Part shown: in pieces, positions 15,711 through 24,086 of the stretch | Layout: every line of letters begins with the position of its first letter | How positions within the stretch are numbered: the stretch's first letter is position 1 | Assembly: GCA_945897465.1 (NCBI GenBank) | Contig: CAMDFK010000007.1 | Span: 62,001 to 126,000 of the forward strand | Source: Limnohabitans sp. Rim8 | GTDB taxonomy: Bacteria; Pseudomonadota; Gammaproteobacteria; Burkholderiales; Burkholderiaceae_C | Reading direction: 5' to 3' | Length of the DNA stretch: 64,000 nt | Notes under the pieces: generated by a model | What the model was told of the DNA's origin: nothing | The model's database searches: none | What the model saw: only the letters and a program-made list of their open reading frames with translations | Translations under genes and position numbers: made by a program

Positions 15711-16493
15711 TCAATCGGCATACCCCGGGTTCACCCGGTCGACCACGCGCATCATGGCCTCAAAAAACAGGCGCTCCCGTTCGCTGCGGGGGTGGCGGTC
15801 CAAGGGGCTGGGGTTTTTGATGCGCTGTATCACGGATTCGGTTAGCACATTCAGGGGCTGACCTGTGCCCATGGCCAGCACTTGGGTGCGGCAGGCTTTT
15901 TCGAGTTTGTAGAGCCTGCGGTAGGCCTGTGCCACGGTGTCGCCCACCGTCATCACACCATGGTTCTTCATGAACAGGACGGTTTTGCCACCGCTCATGA
16001 GTTGTGACAGGCGCTCTCCCTCCGACAGCTCGGCCGCCAACCCGGTGTAATGGTCGTCGTAGGCGATGACGCCGTCAAAAAATGCGGCGGTTTGGGTGGC
16101 GGGCAGCAAGCGGTTGGCTTTGAGCATGTTCAAGGCCGTGGCCCATGGCTGGTGGGTGTGCAACACCACTTTGGCGCCCGTGAGGCGGTGCACCGGGGCG
16201 TGGATAGATTGCGCGGACAATTCCACCACACCTTCGCCCTCCAGGGTTTCGCCCGCTTCATTAAAAACCATCATGGTGCTGGCACGGGCCTCGGACCAGT
16301 GCACGCCAAAGGGCGAGATCAGGTATTGGTCTTCCCGCCCTGGCACGGCCACGGTGAAGTGGTTGTCGATGCCCTCGTCAAAGTCGTGCAGCACCGCCAA
16401 ACGCAATGCAGCGGCCAAGTGCACTTTGGCCTGCCAGACAGGGTCGTTGGCGTTGTAGGTTGCCCCTGGTGCGGCGGCTGCTGAGGTCGGCAT
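15711..16493 (-). CDS. Class II aldolase/adducin-family protein
   Basis: 260 aa from the ATG at 16493 (MPTSAAAAPG), preferred over an upstream ATG at 16544 because GAAAGA lies just ahead of it. The fold is shown by GNHFTVAVPG-like DNHFTVAVPG, SPFGVHWSEA, the metal-binding LHTHQPWATAL (HxH) and MKNHGVMTVGDTVAQAYRRLYKLEKAC. Members bind a divalent metal and act as aldolases, epimerases or decarboxylases on phosphorylated or free hydroxy-acids; this single-gene member without a sugar-kinase neighbour cannot be assigned a substrate. It converges with the EamA transporter. Confidence 0.85.
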   Translation of the reverse strand: MPTSAAAAPGATYNANDPVWQAKVHLAAALRLAVLHDFDEGIDNHFTVAVPGREDQYLISPFGVHWSEARASTMMVFNEAGETLEGEGVVELSAQSIHAPVHRLTGAKVVLHTHQPWATALNMLKANRLLPATQTAAFFDGVIAYDDHYTGLAAELSEGERLSQLMSGGKTVLFMKNHGVMTVGDTVAQAYRRLYKLEKACRTQVLAMGTGQPLNVLTESVIQRIKNPSPLDRHPRSERERLFFEAMMRVVDRVNPGYAD

Positions 16494-16553
16494 GTGCAAT
16501 CTTTCAAACGGTGAATGAACCCTGACTCTATGCATCCTCCGCAAAGACGCCTG

Positions 16554-17174
16554 TCACTTTGGCAGCAATTCCATCATCCGATCGAAAGCTTGCACGGCCA
16601 AATGCCCCACCGACAGGCCATAAGCCACACCCACCAAGCCGACGGCGGTGGACAGTAACAGGGCCAGGCCATCACGAAACATCCAGCCCAGGCTCAGCAG
16701 AACCAGACTCAGGCTGGGCAGCACATTGCCCAGCGGCAGCGGCACAAAGATCACCAAGGCCATCAGCGCAATCCAGAACCCCCACCAAGCGCGTGTTCCC
16801 GCATGTGAGAGCCAGCTCCAGCGGGGGCGCATCAAACGCTGGCTGCTCTCGTACAACCAGGCCAGCCCATGCAGGCAACGGCCACTCCAGCGTTCATTGA
16901 GCGACAAGCTGCCCAGCCGCTGCGGCAAGCTCAGTGATTCACGCTCGCGCACCCAGGACCAGGCGATGGCCCACATGCCAAAGCTCATGAGGGTGCCCGC
17001 ACCGGCGACGGGCAGCACACTCACCACGGCCAGCAGCATCAGGAGCACAGCCAGCGAGGATTCGCCGTGCAGACGAACCAAATCTTGCAGGCTCAGTGTC
17101 AGATCGTCTCCTGCGTTGCCAGCGCGGTGTTGGTCAGCGGCTTGGCGCAGACGTTCAGACAGATTTGATTTCAT
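16554..17174 (-). CDS. ExoD-like membrane protein
   Basis: 206 aa. After a soluble start (NLSERLRQAADQ, LTLSLQDLVRLHGESSLAVLLMLLAVVSVLPVAG) it has about four to five hydrophobic helices, with the conserved block FVPLPLGNVLPSLSLVLLSLGWMFRDG in the C-terminal half. This is the ExoD family, named for a Rhizobium gene affecting exopolysaccharide synthesis and alkali tolerance; the molecular role is not known. It lies downstream of the aldolase-like gene's start and the OmpR-type regulator gene on the same strand, with 41 bases between it and the regulator, so it may be read through from the two-component operon. Confidence 0.8.
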   Translation of the reverse strand: MKSNLSERLRQAADQHRAGNAGDDLTLSLQDLVRLHGESSLAVLLMLLAVVSVLPVAGAGTLMSFGMWAIAWSWVRERESLSLPQRLGSLSLNERWSGRCLHGLAWLYESSQRLMRPRWSWLSHAGTRAWWGFWIALMALVIFVPLPLGNVLPSLSLVLLSLGWMFRDGLALLLSTAVGLVGVAYGLSVGHLAVQAFDRMMELLPK

Positions 17175-17215
17175 GGTTCGGCTTTGCTGGAGGGAGGATG
17201 TGCGTTTGATCAGGC

Positions 17216-17938
17216 CTACTGGGGCTCACCCGAGTCAGCCGGTGCTTCCATCCTGTAGCCCAATCCGCGCATGGTCTGGATCAGCGGACTGGCTCGGCCT
17301 TCGTCGATCTTGCTGCGCAAGCGCCGGATGTAGACATCCACCACATTGGTCAATGGGTCTTCGTTCAGGCCCCAGACACTGGACAAAATCCGCTCGCGGC
17401 TGAACAGCCTGCCGGGTGCGCTCATCAACAGCTCCAGCAAAGCCAACTCACGCGCGGTCAAGTTCAGGGCCTCACCTGCACGACTGGCCCGCATGCTGTC
17501 TCGGTCGAGCACGATGTCGGCCACTTGCAACTGGCTGGGGCGAGTCGTCATGCCTTGTGCACGACGGCACAAGGCCTCCAGGCGTGCCAAGAGTTCTTCG
17601 AATTCAAAGGGCTTGCACAGGTAATCGTCAGCGCCCATGCGCAAACCCGCCACCCGATCCTCCAGGGCGCTCAAGGCCGTGAGCATCAGGATGGGAAAGG
17701 GTACGCCTTGGGCCCTCAGGGTTTGACAGATGTCCATCCCGTTCATGCCCGGCAGCATCAGGTCCAGCACCACCATCGTGGGGGTATGGCCGGGTACGGT
17801 TTGCCGAGCAGCGTCTTGCACCAAGGCCAGTCCTTCGGGTCCAGTGGCTGCGCGTTGAACTTGCAGGCCCTCGGCCTTAAGGCCGCGTTGCAAAAAATCG
17901 GCAATTCGCGGGTCATCTTCGATCAGGATGATGTTCAT
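17216..17938 (-). CDS. OmpR/PhoB-type response regulator
   Basis: 240 aa. The receiver domain (1-120) has EDD (7-9), predicted phospho-acceptor Asp59 in VVLDLMLPGMNG, Thr88-region MLTALSA and Lys109 in CKPFEFEELL. The C-terminal winged helix (about 140-232) shows LTARELALLELLMSAPGRLFSRERILSSVWG, VVDVYIRRLRSKID and IQTMRGLGYRME. It is the partner of the histidine kinase gene just upstream (59 bases). The presence of a basic GlcN-type signal cannot be deduced; this looks like the QseB/PmrA-like subgroup only in general shape. Confidence 0.93.
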   Translation of the reverse strand: MNIILIEDDPRIADFLQRGLKAEGLQVQRAATGPEGLALVQDAARQTVPGHTPTMVVLDLMLPGMNGMDICQTLRAQGVPFPILMLTALSALEDRVAGLRMGADDYLCKPFEFEELLARLEALCRRAQGMTTRPSQLQVADIVLDRDSMRASRAGEALNLTARELALLELLMSAPGRLFSRERILSSVWGLNEDPLTNVVDVYIRRLRSKIDEGRASPLIQTMRGLGYRMEAPADSGEPQ

Positions 17939-17997
17939 GATGAGATCAAGGGGTAATGGCGATCAAAGGTGAGGGCACAGTAGGGTACAAGCAGGCA

Positions 17998-19710
17998 TCA
18001 GCTGACCATGGGGTTGGAAACCGTCGCTGTGGTTTGACCATGCAGCAAAGGCAGGCAAAGCTGGACACGGGTGCCTGTGCCTGTGGCCTCGTCTGCTGGG
18101 CTCTCCAGGGTCAAGGAGCCGCCGTGGGCCTGAGCCAAAGCCTTGGCAATGGGCAAGCCAAGGCCGCTGCCGGCGGCGCGGTGCAAGCGGGCCATGCGGC
18201 CCCTGAAATGCCGATCAAACACCTGGTGCAGCTCTTCTGCCGGAATGCCAATCCCTTGGTCGACCACCTCCAGCACCATCGAGGGGCTTGCCTCGTCGCT
18301 GCACCACCAACGCAGACTCACGCAGCCAGTGGGGTGGGAATAGCGCACCGCGTTGTCCAGCATCAAAAGCATCAGCTGAGACAAGCGCTGCGCATCACCC
18401 GTGACGATCACGGTACTTGGGGGCATGGCTTGTGCGTTGATCTGGATGTGTCGCTCACCCGCCAGGGCTTGGGCTTGGGCCAGTGCGTCGCCCAAGGGTT
18501 CAGACATGTCGACACGCTGGTGCACCATGCTCAGGGACTCCATGTCGCTGCGGGCCATGGCCAGCAAGTCGTCGATCACCGAGCCCAGCTGTCTGGAGGT
18601 GGCCACGATGCGTTGCAGCGCTTCACGGTATTGCGCAGCTGAGCGCTCGCCGCCGCGCAAGGTGATTTCGGCTTCACCTCGGATGGCAGTGGTGGGGGTG
18701 CGAAGTTCATGGCTGATGTCGGCCAACAACGTGCGTCGACGCGTGTCGGTTTGTTGCAGCGACTGGTTGGCCTCGTGCAAGGCGCTGGTGCGTTCGCGCA
18801 CCTCGGTCTCCAGCCGCTGGCGGTGCTCGGTTTCCTGTTGTTGGTGTTTTTCGAGCGCGGCCGCCATGGCATTCATGCTGCGGGCCACATCAGAAAATTC
18901 GTCTTGGTCATTCAGCGGTACCCGATGTTTCAGCAAGCCTTGGCCCAGCATGTGCGCCCCTTGCACCAGTTCATCCATGGGGCGGCGAAGTGCCCGTGCA
19001 AAGTAGAGCGTGGCCCCCAAAGCCAGCAAGGCCAAGGTCAAGGCCATGCCGATCCAGAGCCAGCGAATCCGATCCAGCGTGGCGTCGGCCGCCAAACGTT
19101 CGCGCTGCATTGCGGCACTTTCGCGGGTGATGCTTTGGGCGATCAGTTCACGCAAGTCGCGGCCTTCAGATTTGTCAAAGACCTCTGTGAGGGTGTCCCA
19201 GCCCAGCCGGGCGGGCATGTCGGCGGGCAAGGTTTTGAGTTGCATCAGGGCTTGACCCAACTCGTGAACATTGTGGCCCAGTACCTGCAAAGCGTCCGTG
19301 CGGGCGGTGTGTTCTTCGCTGTTGCGGCCGTCCAAACCCAGTGCTGCGGCTTTTTGAGCCAGCAGCGCCAACTCGCCCAAGCCCTGCTGCATTTGTTGCA
19401 GTAAGTCGTCGCGTTCCTCGGCATGGCCCCCGGCGCCAATCTTGTGTTGTGTCACCCAAGATCTCAGCCGCTGTTTGGTGGCCAACAACTGCAAAAAGCC
19501 CTGGTGGATGTCGCTGGCCACGCGACCACGCACCACTTGGCGCTCAGCTTCGCGAAGTGCAAACACGGCACCAACGCCTTGCAACACGATGCAAGCGGCC
19601 AAAATGAGCAATACCCCACTGAGTTGTTTTCGGAACATTTGTCTATTGTCACCGCCGTCGTCAGGGTTCGCACGGGTGTCATCTCTCGTTAATGCCGTGT
19701 TCAGTGCCAC
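17998..19710 (-). CDS. Membrane sensor histidine kinase (HAMP, HisKA, HATPase)
   Basis: 570 aa from a GTG at 19710 with GGGGAAAG about 12 bases upstream; an ATG at 19638 (MFRKQLSGVLL) is the alternative. One membrane helix (27-50), a long helical periplasmic region (about 51-215), a second helix (217-240), a HAMP linker (240-290), a coiled-coil, the phospho-His box ISHELRTPTTAIRGEAE (about 347), and a HATPase domain with DNAVRYSHP, DQGIGIP and GSGLGLPIAKAL. The periplasmic part is rich in Leu/Gln/Ala heptads like four-helix-bundle sensors. It pairs with the OmpR-type regulator downstream. The signal is not evident. Confidence 0.92.
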   Translation of the reverse strand: MALNTALTRDDTRANPDDGGDNRQMFRKQLSGVLLILAACIVLQGVGAVFALREAERQVVRGRVASDIHQGFLQLLATKQRLRSWVTQHKIGAGGHAEERDDLLQQMQQGLGELALLAQKAAALGLDGRNSEEHTARTDALQVLGHNVHELGQALMQLKTLPADMPARLGWDTLTEVFDKSEGRDLRELIAQSITRESAAMQRERLAADATLDRIRWLWIGMALTLALLALGATLYFARALRRPMDELVQGAHMLGQGLLKHRVPLNDQDEFSDVARSMNAMAAALEKHQQQETEHRQRLETEVRERTSALHEANQSLQQTDTRRRTLLADISHELRTPTTAIRGEAEITLRGGERSAAQYREALQRIVATSRQLGSVIDDLLAMARSDMESLSMVHQRVDMSEPLGDALAQAQALAGERHIQINAQAMPPSTVIVTGDAQRLSQLMLLMLDNAVRYSHPTGCVSLRWWCSDEASPSMVLEVVDQGIGIPAEELHQVFDRHFRGRMARLHRAAGSGLGLPIAKALAQAHGGSLTLESPADEATGTGTRVQLCLPLLHGQTTATVSNPMVS

Positions 19711-19852
19711 GTCATGCGGTCTTTCCCCGTTTCGCTTTCAATTGGGTGGCTGAACAGCGCTGCCCAAGCCACCAAAGGCGTCAACCAAGGCATCACTAAG
19801 ACCGAAGTGCGCAGTGCTTCAGCCGCCAGGTGCTGGCGCATTCAAGGCCGAT

Positions 19853-20446
19853 TCAAAGTTCCAGTGCCTGCCAGACGCGAATGGCCGCGTAAGCGTCGTT
19901 GGCGGCGTAAACCAGCTGGGCCTCGCTCAGGCGGGCGTTGGCCCAATTGCTGGTAGCGGCCTTTTTGGACTTGATGAAGCGTTGGTTGAACAGCACCGCC
20001 ACCGCACCTTTGACACCCATGTCCTTGCGGTAGCCACGTTGGTGGAACACGGTGTTGAGCTCCAAGATGCCTTGGGGCTCAATGCCCAGTTTGTGCACGA
20101 TGCGCTTGCGGTCATCGCCCAGGCCAAACCCGGCTTTGGCAATGCCGCTTTGCGCTAACAACTCGGCCGCCACGGTGCGGCAGTCTGGTTCGTGCAACTG
20201 AAACACCCAGGCCCGCTCGAGGGTGGACAGTTGCAGGACATGCGGGCCGTCTGAGGTTTCGCCCACCTTGAAGGTGGGTTTGGATTCGGTGTCAAAGCCC
20301 CAGGCGCTGGCCCGAGCGAGTTGGTCTTGCGCTTGGCGGGCCTGCGCTGCGGTGCACACCAAGGTGATGCGATCAAGCCCCAGCCTCTCAAAGGGTGGGA
20401 GCAAGGCGATGGCGTCTTTGTCGGGTGTGGCGTGGCAGGTGCTCAT
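19853..20446 (-). CDS. 3'-5' exonuclease, RNase D/WRN type (DEDDy)
   Basis: 197 aa. The three exonuclease motifs are visible: Exo I GFDTESKPTF (D-x-E), Exo II in the KAGFGLGDDRKRIVHKLGI segment, and Exo III YAANDAYAAIRVW, which carries the Tyr and Asp of the DEDDy class. It should remove nucleotides from DNA or RNA 3' ends using two metal ions. No HRDC or helicase domain is attached, unlike RNase D or WRN. Its ATG overlaps the stop of the flavin monooxygenase gene by 4 bases, so translation is probably coupled, although the functions look unrelated. Confidence 0.85.
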   Translation of the reverse strand: MSTCHATPDKDAIALLPPFERLGLDRITLVCTAAQARQAQDQLARASAWGFDTESKPTFKVGETSDGPHVLQLSTLERAWVFQLHEPDCRTVAAELLAQSGIAKAGFGLGDDRKRIVHKLGIEPQGILELNTVFHQRGYRKDMGVKGAVAVLFNQRFIKSKKAATSNWANARLSEAQLVYAANDAYAAIRVWQALEL

Positions 20447-22143
20447 GCGGGCAGATCAGGGTCCGAGGTGTGACCATGAACTGTATCGCCTGACCCCATG
20501 ACCTTGGCCACGACGGGTTGGGCTGGCTCGCCACCGTGTCCTCGCCAAGCCACGATTTGGTCTGGGCGAATCAAGACCAAAGGGGCTTGGTACAGGTCTA
20601 GGATCTCGGGGCTGGTGTGGAGCACGGCTTTTAAATCCATGCCCAAGGTGGTGGCTGCGTATTCAAAGGCGGTGGTGTCGACTGGCTCTGGACCCAACAC
20701 CAGCAAGGTCCATTCGGTGTGGAAAGTATCAAACAGCGAACGGCCATCGCTGAGCCAGGCATGGGGCGGCCTGCCGCCCGGTGTGGCGCAGGGGGTGTAG
20801 CTGTTGGCAGCATCGGGTGGGGCCGTGGTGCCGTCTTTCACAATGATGGGACTGCCGTCGTAGCGCCCACCAAAGGTGACACCTGGGATGTTGAATTCGC
20901 GCCGCGCATGGCCGTTGAGGTAGTCCGATGCGAGGGCGCGGGCGGATTCGCCCTGCGGGCTGTTGTCTTCGAGTTCGGGCACGGCTTCAAAGAGGCCGAT
21001 CGAGTCGGCAAATTGGCGGGCATAGCCGGTGTTGCGCTCGGCCAGCGCGTGCCGTTCTTGGTGGTAGCTGTCCAGCAAGGCGGCTGGGGCTTGGCCTTTG
21101 AGCACGCTGGCCAACTTCCAGCTGAGGTTGACGGCATCTTCGACCGCTGTGTTGTAACCCAGGCCCCCGGTGGGGGTGAAAAGGTGCGCCGCATCACCAC
21201 CCAGAAAGACGCGGCCTTTCTGGAAGGACTCAGCGACCAGGGCATGGCCGGCCATCCAAGTCGCCATGGAGAGGATTTCGATGTATATGGTTTGCCCGAA
21301 GGCCTGCACAAACAAGCGCCGCGCATCGGCTTCGGTCAGCGCTTCGGTGGCCGCGTCGTCGGCCATTTGGATGTGAAAAGCAAATTCACTCACGCCGTCG
21401 ACCGACATGATGAAGGCACGCAGTTCGGGGTTGACCACCACGTACATCCATGAGCGGTCGTTGGGGTTGCGGGCATAGAAGTCCGGGGCCTTGAGGTAGA
21501 CCGCCAGCATCTTGCCGCCCATGAACTTGCGCTTGAAACCTGTGGCCCCGCCCAAAGCGATGCCCAGCTGATGTCGCACCATGCTGCGGGCCCCGTCTGC
21601 GCCCACCAGATATGCAGCTTGGACGAGCAGTTGCTCTTCACCCTTGACCGATTGCACCAAGGCGGTGATACCGCATCCGGTGTCCTTGAACGATGCGAGT
21701 TGCCAGCCGTAGCGTATCTCGACGCTGGCTTGTTGCTGCGCGTGGCGGTGCAGACAGACCTCGACGTATTTCTGCGAGACCCGGTGCGGTAGCTCTGCGG
21801 CACTCCAGGAGCCCGACATGTTTTTGATGGCCTGTGGCGCGGCAGCGGCGGTGGGCAGCCGCAAGCGGGCCAGCTCAATGCCGGCAAAGCGGGTGAGGTA
21901 GGCGATGTCGGTGGGGTGATCGGGTGGCAATCCCATGCTGCGGATTTCATGCGCAAAGCCCAAACGCCGAAAATGCTCCATGGTACGCGCTTGGGTGGCG
22001 TTGGCCTGTGGGTTGAAAGCGGTGCTGGGCTTGGCATCGACCAGCAGGCAACGGATGCCGCGCCTGCCCAGCTCGATAGCCAGCATCAGTCCGCAAGGGC
22101 CACCGCCTGCGATGAGGACATCGACGCTGAGTGTTGAAGCCAT
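20443..22143 (-). CDS. FAD-dependent aromatic monooxygenase (PheA/MhpA-like)
   Basis: 566 aa. The N-terminal Rossmann fold has VLIAGGGPCGLMLAIELGRRGI with Glu/Asp partner LLVDAKP, the middle has VGADGARSMVRHQLGI (DG motif), and GDAAHLFTPTGGLGYNTAVEDAVNLSWKLA is the FAD-ribityl GD motif. The C-terminal 150 residues form the thioredoxin-like extension common in phenol-type hydroxylases. It should hydroxylate a phenolic substrate using NAD(P)H and O2. The intradiol dioxygenase and FAH-family genes upstream on the same strand indicate a role in aromatic ring degradation, making a (hydroxy)phenol to catechol/hydroxyquinol step likely (inference). Confidence 0.88.
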   Translation of the reverse strand: MASTLSVDVLIAGGGPCGLMLAIELGRRGIRCLLVDAKPSTAFNPQANATQARTMEHFRRLGFAHEIRSMGLPPDHPTDIAYLTRFAGIELARLRLPTAAAAPQAIKNMSGSWSAAELPHRVSQKYVEVCLHRHAQQQASVEIRYGWQLASFKDTGCGITALVQSVKGEEQLLVQAAYLVGADGARSMVRHQLGIALGGATGFKRKFMGGKMLAVYLKAPDFYARNPNDRSWMYVVVNPELRAFIMSVDGVSEFAFHIQMADDAATEALTEADARRLFVQAFGQTIYIEILSMATWMAGHALVAESFQKGRVFLGGDAAHLFTPTGGLGYNTAVEDAVNLSWKLASVLKGQAPAALLDSYHQERHALAERNTGYARQFADSIGLFEAVPELEDNSPQGESARALASDYLNGHARREFNIPGVTFGGRYDGSPIIVKDGTTAPPDAANSYTPCATPGGRPPHAWLSDGRSLFDTFHTEWTLLVLGPEPVDTTAFEYAATTLGMDLKAVLHTSPEILDLYQAPLVLIRPDQIVAWRGHGGEPAQPVVAKVMGSGDTVHGHTSDPDLPA

Positions 22144-22181
22144 GGGTGTGTTGTGCGGGTGATGGAACCGTGAACTTTGCC

Positions 22182-23039
22182 TCAGTCTTCACGGGCCAGA
22201 CGTATAGGCAGCTCAATCGCCAAATACTGCGTGGGCAGCCCCAGACGTGCGGTGGTGGCCGGGTCAGACTCGCTTTTGAAGTCGCAGACCAGCGAGGCAC
22301 GCACCCCAAAAACAGCGTCTTTGTCGAGCCAGGGATCTGCTGCGTCAAACACTTCGGTGATCAGGCTTCGGTAACCTGGCGCCTCCACGATGACGTGGTA
22401 ATGGGCCGGGCGCCAGGCATCGCGGTGCGACAAGCGCAGCAACTCGCCAACTGGGCCGTCGGTGGGTACCAGATAGGGGCGAGGGCGGATGGTGACCAGC
22501 TCAAAACAGCCGTCGGCTTGCACCTTGATCTGGCAGCGCAGGTTGTCTTGAGGTTGGCTGTCGTCCATTTGCCAATACATGCCGTTGTCGGCGTTTTGCC
22601 AAAAGTCGATGGTGGCTTGTGGCAGCGCGAGGCCGTTGATATCGGTCACGCGGCCACGGATCAGCACCGCTTCACCGGGGTTGTCGCGGATCAGGTTGGC
22701 GCCGTTGTCCATCCAGGCAGAGCCCCGGGTGTGAAAGGGGCCGAGCACGCTGCCTTCGCTGGCACCGGGCCTGGCGGACAGCAAATCCACCAGAGAAGAC
22801 AGTCCCAAAACATCTGACAGTAAGGTGAACTCGCTGCGCGAGGGGCTGCTGATTTCGGCCGCGCGGTGCAAAAAACCAATGCCCTCGCGCCATTCATCGT
22901 GGCTCAGTTGGGTCTCGCTGGCAAATGCGTGCAGGTGGTGCGCCAAGCGGTTGACCAGGTGCCTCAGGCGTTCATCGTCGATGTTCGAAAAGCTGCTTTT
23001 GACGGTGTCGGTCAGGTTGTCTCGGGTGATATTTTTCAT
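22182..23039 (-). CDS. Intradiol ring-cleavage dioxygenase (catechol/hydroxyquinol 1,2-dioxygenase type)
   Basis: 285 aa. The non-haem Fe(III) ligands of the family can be placed: Tyr155 (NGMYW), Tyr189 (RPRPYLVPTDGPVG), His213 and His215 (RPAHYHVIVEAPGY). The N-terminal helical domain (about 1-95, with the dimer/lipid-binding region) and GSVLGPFHT are typical of catechol and hydroxyquinol dioxygenases rather than protocatechuate dioxygenase. It cleaves the ring between two adjacent hydroxyls, giving a muconate or maleylacetate. The monooxygenase upstream in the pathway is the next gene (38 bases away). Hydroxyquinol is my preferred substrate because of length and the flavin partner, but the sequence does not decide. 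Confidence 0.9.
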   Translation of the reverse strand: MKNITRDNLTDTVKSSFSNIDDERLRHLVNRLAHHLHAFASETQLSHDEWREGIGFLHRAAEISSPSRSEFTLLSDVLGLSSLVDLLSARPGASEGSVLGPFHTRGSAWMDNGANLIRDNPGEAVLIRGRVTDINGLALPQATIDFWQNADNGMYWQMDDSQPQDNLRCQIKVQADGCFELVTIRPRPYLVPTDGPVGELLRLSHRDAWRPAHYHVIVEAPGYRSLITEVFDAADPWLDKDAVFGVRASLVCDFKSESDPATTARLGLPTQYLAIELPIRLARED

Positions 23040-23051
23040 GGCAGGACTGCT

Positions 23052-23921
23052 TCAGCTGGCCAACAGGCCGATTTGGTTTCGCAAAACGCCGATGCCTTCG
23101 ATGTCGATCTCGATGGTGTCGCCCGGTTGCATCCACACGGGAGGCTTGCGTGCGTAGCCCACACCTGCGGGGGTGCCCATCACGATCACGTCACCGGGCT
23201 CGAGCGTCATGCAGGCCGACATCTTGGCAATCGTGGGGGCCACATGGAACACCATGTCGGTGGTGCTGGCGCTTTGCATCACTTGCCCATTCAGGCGCGA
23301 CTCGATGTGCAGGCCCACACAACCAGGTGGCAACTCGTCGGCCGTGACCAGGTGGGGGCCAAAACCGCCGGTTTGGTCAAAGTTCTTGCCCACGGTCCAT
23401 TGGGTGGTTTTGCGCTGGTAGTCGCGGAAGGTGGCGTCGTTGAAGCAGGCATAGGCAAACACCGAGTCAAGCGCATCAGTCTCGCTGACATTGCGGGTGG
23501 TCTTGCCGATCACCAAGGCCAGTTCGGCCTCGTAGTCAAGCGATGTGGAAATCGGTGGAATCGAGATGATGCCGCCATGCGCCAGCAAAGAGGATGGGCC
23601 ACGGAAAAAGATGGTCGGGTAGTCTGCCACCTTGTTGCCGCCTTCGGCTGCATGGTCGTGGTAATTGACGCCCAAGCAAATGATTTTGCTGGGGCGGGGC
23701 ACACACGGCAGCAGACTGACTTGGTCGAGCGGTGTGGGCGCAGCGTTGGCTGCATGTTCGGCAATGCTGGTCATCAGCGCAGGATTACCGCTGGCTTGGG
23801 CAAAAAATTCGTTGATGCAGTTGGGCGCCTTGTCCATGCAGTGGCGCATGTCGACCACGGCTTGGCCGACCAGGACACCGTAGCGTGTCGCGTTGTCATG
23901 CGCGTAGCTGATGAGTTTCAT
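23052..23921 (-). CDS. Fumarylacetoacetate hydrolase (FAH)-family protein
   Basis: 289 aa. The catalytic half (about 75-285) has KIICLGVNYHDHAAEGG, the metal-binding acidic residues in DYEAELALVIG, and the FAH signature MGTPAGVG near the end, with VGKNFDQTGGFGPHLVTADE in between. Members hydrolyse or isomerise/decarboxylate acylpyruvate-like products of ring cleavage (for example fumarylpyruvate, HHDD isomerase). It is the first gene of the minus-strand unit, 12 bases ahead of the dioxygenase gene. FAH hydrolases act on extradiol or gentisate-type products, so pairing with an intradiol enzyme is unusual. Confidence 0.88.
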   Translation of the reverse strand: MKLISYAHDNATRYGVLVGQAVVDMRHCMDKAPNCINEFFAQASGNPALMTSIAEHAANAAPTPLDQVSLLPCVPRPSKIICLGVNYHDHAAEGGNKVADYPTIFFRGPSSLLAHGGIISIPPISTSLDYEAELALVIGKTTRNVSETDALDSVFAYACFNDATFRDYQRKTTQWTVGKNFDQTGGFGPHLVTADELPPGCVGLHIESRLNGQVMQSASTTDMVFHVAPTIAKMSACMTLEPGDVIVMGTPAGVGYARKPPVWMQPGDTIEIDIEGIGVLRNQIGLLAS

Positions 23922-24086
23922 GCGAATATTCTTTTGATGCGTTTTATCTGGGGAGGCTCCAGGCCAGCTGAATCTGGCGTGTGGTGGTCAGCTTACCACT
24001 GCTTGGCCAGTTTATACGCTATGCCGAAGCTGTGGGACCAGTTGATGCAAGGGTCTCTCCTCGGGCGCAAGGCTTGTCCCATTCGA

